Assembly (NCBI GenBank): GCA_947176875.1
Contig: CAMWSI010000018.1
Location: 1 to 10,020, forward strand
Length of the DNA: 10,020 nt
Direction: 5' to 3'
DNA from: an uncultured Bacteroidales bacterium
Lineage (GTDB): Bacteria > Bacteroidota > Bacteroidia > Bacteroidales > P3
Positions 7,247 through 10,020 of the stretch are shown here, piece by piece. The notes under the pieces are model-generated. The model had not been told where the DNA came from. It saw nothing but the letters and a program-made list of their open reading frames with translations, and searched no databases. Made by a program: the position numbers and the translations under genes. Position 1 is the stretch's first letter. The number at the start of each line of letters is the position of its first letter.

Positions 7247-9163
7247 ATGAAATACCTGAAAAACATCGTGCGCCGTGTCGCACGGACTTTTATCCCGGTC
7301 GCGCTCGCGGCCGCCCCGATGGCGGCGCAACCCATCGCGGCGCAGCCGCTCGCGTTGCAGGCTTCCGCCGCCACGGACGGCGACCGCAACACGCCGCAGC
7401 AGGTGGAGCAGAAGATGCACCAGTTGTTGCAGATGATACGGTTCGCCTATGTCGATGACATTGACATGCAGCCCATCGTCGAAAAGGGCATAGGCGAGAT
7501 GCTCAAGGAACTGGATCCCCATTCGGCCTACATATCGCCCAAAGACGTGGCCAAAGCCAACGAGCCGTTGGTCGGCAACTTCGATGGCATAGGCGTCTCG
7601 TTCCAGATTCTCGACGATACGATCGTCATCGTGGACGTCATTGCCGGCGGCCCCGCCGAGAAACTGGGCATACAGTCCGGCGACCGGATCGTGCGTATCG
7701 ATACGGTAGAGGCCGTGGGCGACAGCGCCACGAACGATTTTGTATTCCGGCGTTTGCGCGGGCCTAAAGGTACAACGGTGGAGGTCGGCATCCGCCGCCG
7801 CGGTATGGACCGCGAGTTGGCATACAAAATCGTGCGGGATAAAATCCCGCTCCACAGCGTGGACGCCGCCTTTATGGTGGACGACAAGACCGGTTACATC
7901 CTGTTGAGCCGTTTCGCGCGGACGACCCCCGACGAAATCCGTTCGGCGTTGGGCACGTTGCAGGCCGAGGGCATGACGCAGCTCATACTGGATCTGCGCG
8001 GCAACACCGGCGGCTACCTCGATGTGGCCGTGGCGCTCTCGGACGAGTTTCTGCCCGGCGGCCGTATCGTCACCTATATAGAGGGTAAGGCGCAGCCGCG
8101 TTACGAATTCAAGACGTCCGACCGGGGATTGTTCAAGGACGGCGACATGGTCGTGCTCATAGACGAGGGGTCGGCTTCGGCCAGCGAGATTGTCAGCGGC
8201 GCGTTGCAGGACTGGGACCGCGCGTTGCTCGTCGGCCGCCGTTCTTTCGGCAAAGGTTTGGTTCAAAGGCCGTTCGATTTGCCCGATAAGGCACAGGTCC
8301 GGCTTACGACCTCCCGTTACTATACGCCGAGCGGCCGCTGTATCCAGAAACCCTATGCCGATGGTGCGGACGACTATAACAGCGACCTTTCCAAACGTTA
8401 CAGCCACGGCGAGATGTGGAACGCCGACTCCATTCATTTCCCGGATTCGCTCAAATACCGTTCGGCCGGCGGGCGCGTCGTCTATGGCGGGGGCGGCATC
8501 ATGCCCGATGTTTTCGTGCCGCTCGATACGATGCGGGCGTCCGACTACTATGTGGATCTGCGCCGCAAGAATGTTCTGAACGGTTTCAGTCTGAAAGAGG
8601 TGCAGTCGCATAAGGCCGAATGGCTGGCGCGTTGGCCGGATGTGAGACGGTTCGAGGCCGGATTCGATATGGATACGGTGATGCGCCGGTTTTACGCCTA
8701 TGCCGAAAGCGAAGGGGTGAGCCGCCGCAATTTCAAGCCCGAAAAGGCCGCCGCGTTCATGAAAATGCTGTTGGACACCATGGCGGCCGACAGTGCGCGC
8801 ATACGGTTGGCCGATACCGTGCGGACTTACGCGGACTATATGCGGCAGGCTTTGTGGCCGGATACGGAAATGCAGGTTTACCTGATGAAAAAAGCCGTGG
8901 AGGAAGACGAACGGCAGATGGCGGCGGCCGCCACCTCCGATCGTTTCCTGCGGGCGCAGGTCAAAGCCCTTATAGCGCGTAATCTCTATGGTATGCCGGC
9001 TTATTTTCAAATTATCAAATCGGTGGATGACGGCTTCGCGCGTGCGCTGGAAGTGTTGAACGACAAGTCGCGGTTCAAAGCCTTGCGGAAAGCCGCCCAA
9101 TCGGCTCAGCGGCCGGTGGCCGGTCAGGCGAAGTCCGCCGCCCGGACCGACAAGAAACGTTAG
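7247..9163 (+). CDS. C-terminal processing peptidase, family S41 (CtpA/Prc-like) with PDZ domain
   Basis: 638 residues with an N-terminal signal sequence: basic MKYLKNIVRR, then a hydrophobic Ala/Pro-rich stretch to about residue 40; export to the periplasm is expected. An N-terminal helical region (YVDDIDMQPIVEKGIGEMLKELDPHSAYIS, conserved in CtpA-type proteases) precedes a PDZ domain (~108-198; GPAEKLGIQSGDRIV) and the S41 core (~215-430): LILDLRGNTGGYLDVAV (246-262), EGSASASEIVSGAL (307-320) and RRSFGKGLVQ (331-340). By alignment to Prc and D1P spacing (25 residues), the nucleophile is Ser311, the general base Lys336, with Gln340. These enzymes cut proteins near the C terminus; Prc/CtpA homologues regulate peptidoglycan enzymes and lipoproteins, but the substrate here is unknown. 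A further ~200 residues (435-638) are helical and charged, ending in a basic Ala/Lys/Arg tail. The ATG has an A/T-rich leader and no Shine-Dalgarno. The next gene begins 3 nt after its stop. Confidence 0.93.
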   Translation: MKYLKNIVRRVARTFIPVALAAAPMAAQPIAAQPLALQASAATDGDRNTPQQVEQKMHQLLQMIRFAYVDDIDMQPIVEKGIGEMLKELDPHSAYISPKDVAKANEPLVGNFDGIGVSFQILDDTIVIVDVIAGGPAEKLGIQSGDRIVRIDTVEAVGDSATNDFVFRRLRGPKGTTVEVGIRRRGMDRELAYKIVRDKIPLHSVDAAFMVDDKTGYILLSRFARTTPDEIRSALGTLQAEGMTQLILDLRGNTGGYLDVAVALSDEFLPGGRIVTYIEGKAQPRYEFKTSDRGLFKDGDMVVLIDEGSASASEIVSGALQDWDRALLVGRRSFGKGLVQRPFDLPDKAQVRLTTSRYYTPSGRCIQKPYADGADDYNSDLSKRYSHGEMWNADSIHFPDSLKYRSAGGRVVYGGGGIMPDVFVPLDTMRASDYYVDLRRKNVLNGFSLKEVQSHKAEWLARWPDVRRFEAGFDMDTVMRRFYAYAESEGVSRRNFKPEKAAAFMKMLLDTMAADSARIRLADTVRTYADYMRQALWPDTEMQVYLMKKAVEEDERQMAAAATSDRFLRAQVKALIARNLYGMPAYFQIIKSVDDGFARALEVLNDKSRFKALRKAAQSAQRPVAGQAKSAARTDKKR

Positions 9164-9166
9164 ACG

Positions 9167-9943
9167 ATGGACTGGCAGGAGAGGACGCGGTTGCTGGCCG
9201 GCGACACCGTCGTGCGGGCTTGGGCCGGCGCGCATGTGCTGGTCGTGGGTCTGGGCGGCGTGGGGGCGTACGCCGCCGAACAATTGGTACGCGCGGGAGT
9301 GGGGCGGCTTACGTTGGTCGATGGCGACCGTCTGCACGAAACGAATCTGAACCGGCAACTGCCGGCCCTGCGTTCGACCTTGGGCGAATACAAGGCTGAG
9401 GTGTTGCACCGCAGGTTTCTTGATGTCAATCCCGCTTTGCAGTGCGAAATCATATCCGAGTACATCCGCGACGAACGCATGGTGGAAATCCTGTCGGCGC
9501 ACGCCTACGATTATGTCGTCGATGCCATCGACACGCTGTCGCCCAAAATCTATCTGCTTTACCATTGCGTGCGGCTCCAATTGCGCGTGGTCAGCGCGAT
9601 GGGGACGGGCGGCAAATGGAATCCCGAGCAACTGACGGTATGCGACATTGCGCAGACCTATCAATGCCGTCTGGCGGATGTTTTGCGCAAGCGTCTGCAT
9701 AAACTGGGAATTTACGGCGGCATACAGGCCGTGTTTTCGCCGGAAGTCGTGGCGGCCTCCGCCGTGCGCGAGGAAGAGGACGTCAATAAGAAGTCGGCCG
9801 TCGGCACGGTATCGTATATGCCTGCGGTGGCGGGATGTTTCTGCGCATCGGTCGTGTTGCGGGAGTTGGCGGGGCGGGTCGTCAAGTCCGATTTGCCCGT
9901 TCCCCACAGTGTCCGCAAACGGCTCGTTTCTGCTTCCGGCTGA
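9167..9943 (+). CDS. tcdA: tRNA threonylcarbamoyladenosine dehydratase (TcdA/CsdL, ThiF/E1-like family)
   Basis: 258 residues, the usual length. TcdA uses ATP to cyclise t6A at position 37 of ANN-decoding tRNAs to ct6A, in the cytoplasm. The Rossmann nucleotide-binding motif GLGGVGAYAAE (28-38) is followed by LTLVDGDRLHETNLNRQ (48-64), which carries the Asp and the Asn-x-x-Arg typical of E1-like adenylating enzymes; then KAEVL (76-80), VVDAIDTLSPK (117-127), SAMGTGGKWNP (143-153) where E. coli TcdA has a similar glycine-rich stretch, LRKRL (173-177), VFSPE (189-193) and a late GTVSYMPAVAGCFCAS (213-228) resembling the end of the TcdA core. Other ThiF-family members (MoeB, ThiF, HesA) usually carry CxxC zinc pairs that are not evident here, which favours TcdA. 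The start lies 3 nt after the S41 protease stop, so the two are very likely co-transcribed; no functional link between them is obvious. Confidence 0.92.
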   Translation: MDWQERTRLLAGDTVVRAWAGAHVLVVGLGGVGAYAAEQLVRAGVGRLTLVDGDRLHETNLNRQLPALRSTLGEYKAEVLHRRFLDVNPALQCEIISEYIRDERMVEILSAHAYDYVVDAIDTLSPKIYLLYHCVRLQLRVVSAMGTGGKWNPEQLTVCDIAQTYQCRLADVLRKRLHKLGIYGGIQAVFSPEVVAASAVREEEDVNKKSAVGTVSYMPAVAGCFCASVVLRELAGRVVKSDLPVPHSVRKRLVSASG

Positions 9944-10020
9944 TCCGATTCTATTGTTGTCCTTGTCTATTGGGTAACTCTGCACGTCTGTTTCGCCGCC
10001 GCGTTTGTCCCTGCGGGAAC
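9944..10020. other. Non-coding end of window, nothing recognised
   Basis: The 77 bases after the tcdA stop hold no clear gene, promoter or strong hairpin with a T-run. A short TCCC/GGGA inverted pair near the right edge is too small and too close to the cut to interpret. Confidence 0.5.

Noticed and set aside
7226-9985. A 919-codon open frame on the minus strand across the S41 protease and tcdA genes
   Set aside because: It is in exact codon register with both plus-strand genes, so its stops could arise only from TTA, CTA or TCA codons, which these GC-rich genes avoid. The translation is rich in Arg/His/Gln and resembles no family, while both plus-strand genes have clear motifs.

Overview
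The window reads as a stretch of a GC-rich member of the Bacteroidota, most likely Bacteroidales and perhaps Alistipes/Rikenellaceae-like. Three things point there. The first gene ends in a gliding-motility-type C-terminal sorting domain (CHU_C, type IX secretion), which is a Bacteroidota hallmark. Two candidate promoters match the Bacteroidota form (TTTG, about 20 nt, TAnnTTTG) rather than -35/-10. Most starts lack a Shine-Dalgarno and sit behind A/T-rich leaders. The genus is inference only. Gene density is high: there is no gap above 300 bases, and no RNA gene, insertion sequence, CRISPR array or long repeat was seen.

Layout. 3-986 (+) is the 3' end of a T9SS-type surface or secreted protein with fibronectin-III-like modules, cut by the left edge. 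It converges on a three-gene minus-strand cluster read from right to left: an MltD-like lytic transglycosylase with two LysM domains (5963-4023), a membrane-anchored SGNH/GDSL hydrolase-fold protein (3974-2472), and an MBOAT O-acyltransferase (2491-1022) whose start lies inside the SGNH gene. In the other direction from the same 163-bp intergenic region run an NAD(P)H-hydrate dehydratase (6127-7212), a C-terminal processing protease of family S41 (7247-9163) and a TcdA-type tRNA t6A37 dehydratase (9167-9943). The last 77 bases hold nothing recognisable.

How they may work together. MBOAT plus SGNH protein is the usual two-part machine for moving acetyl groups across the inner membrane onto an envelope glycan (PatA/PatB for peptidoglycan, AlgI/AlgJ for alginate). 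Finding it behind a peptidoglycan lytic transglycosylase suggests a peptidoglycan O-acetylation/turnover operon, because O-acetylation of MurNAc C6 blocks lytic transglycosylases. This is the most interesting signal in the window. The rightward genes are housekeeping: metabolite repair, periplasmic proteolysis and tRNA modification. The two operons appear to start from promoters that face each other across the intergenic region, so their 5' leaders would be complementary for about 95 nt.
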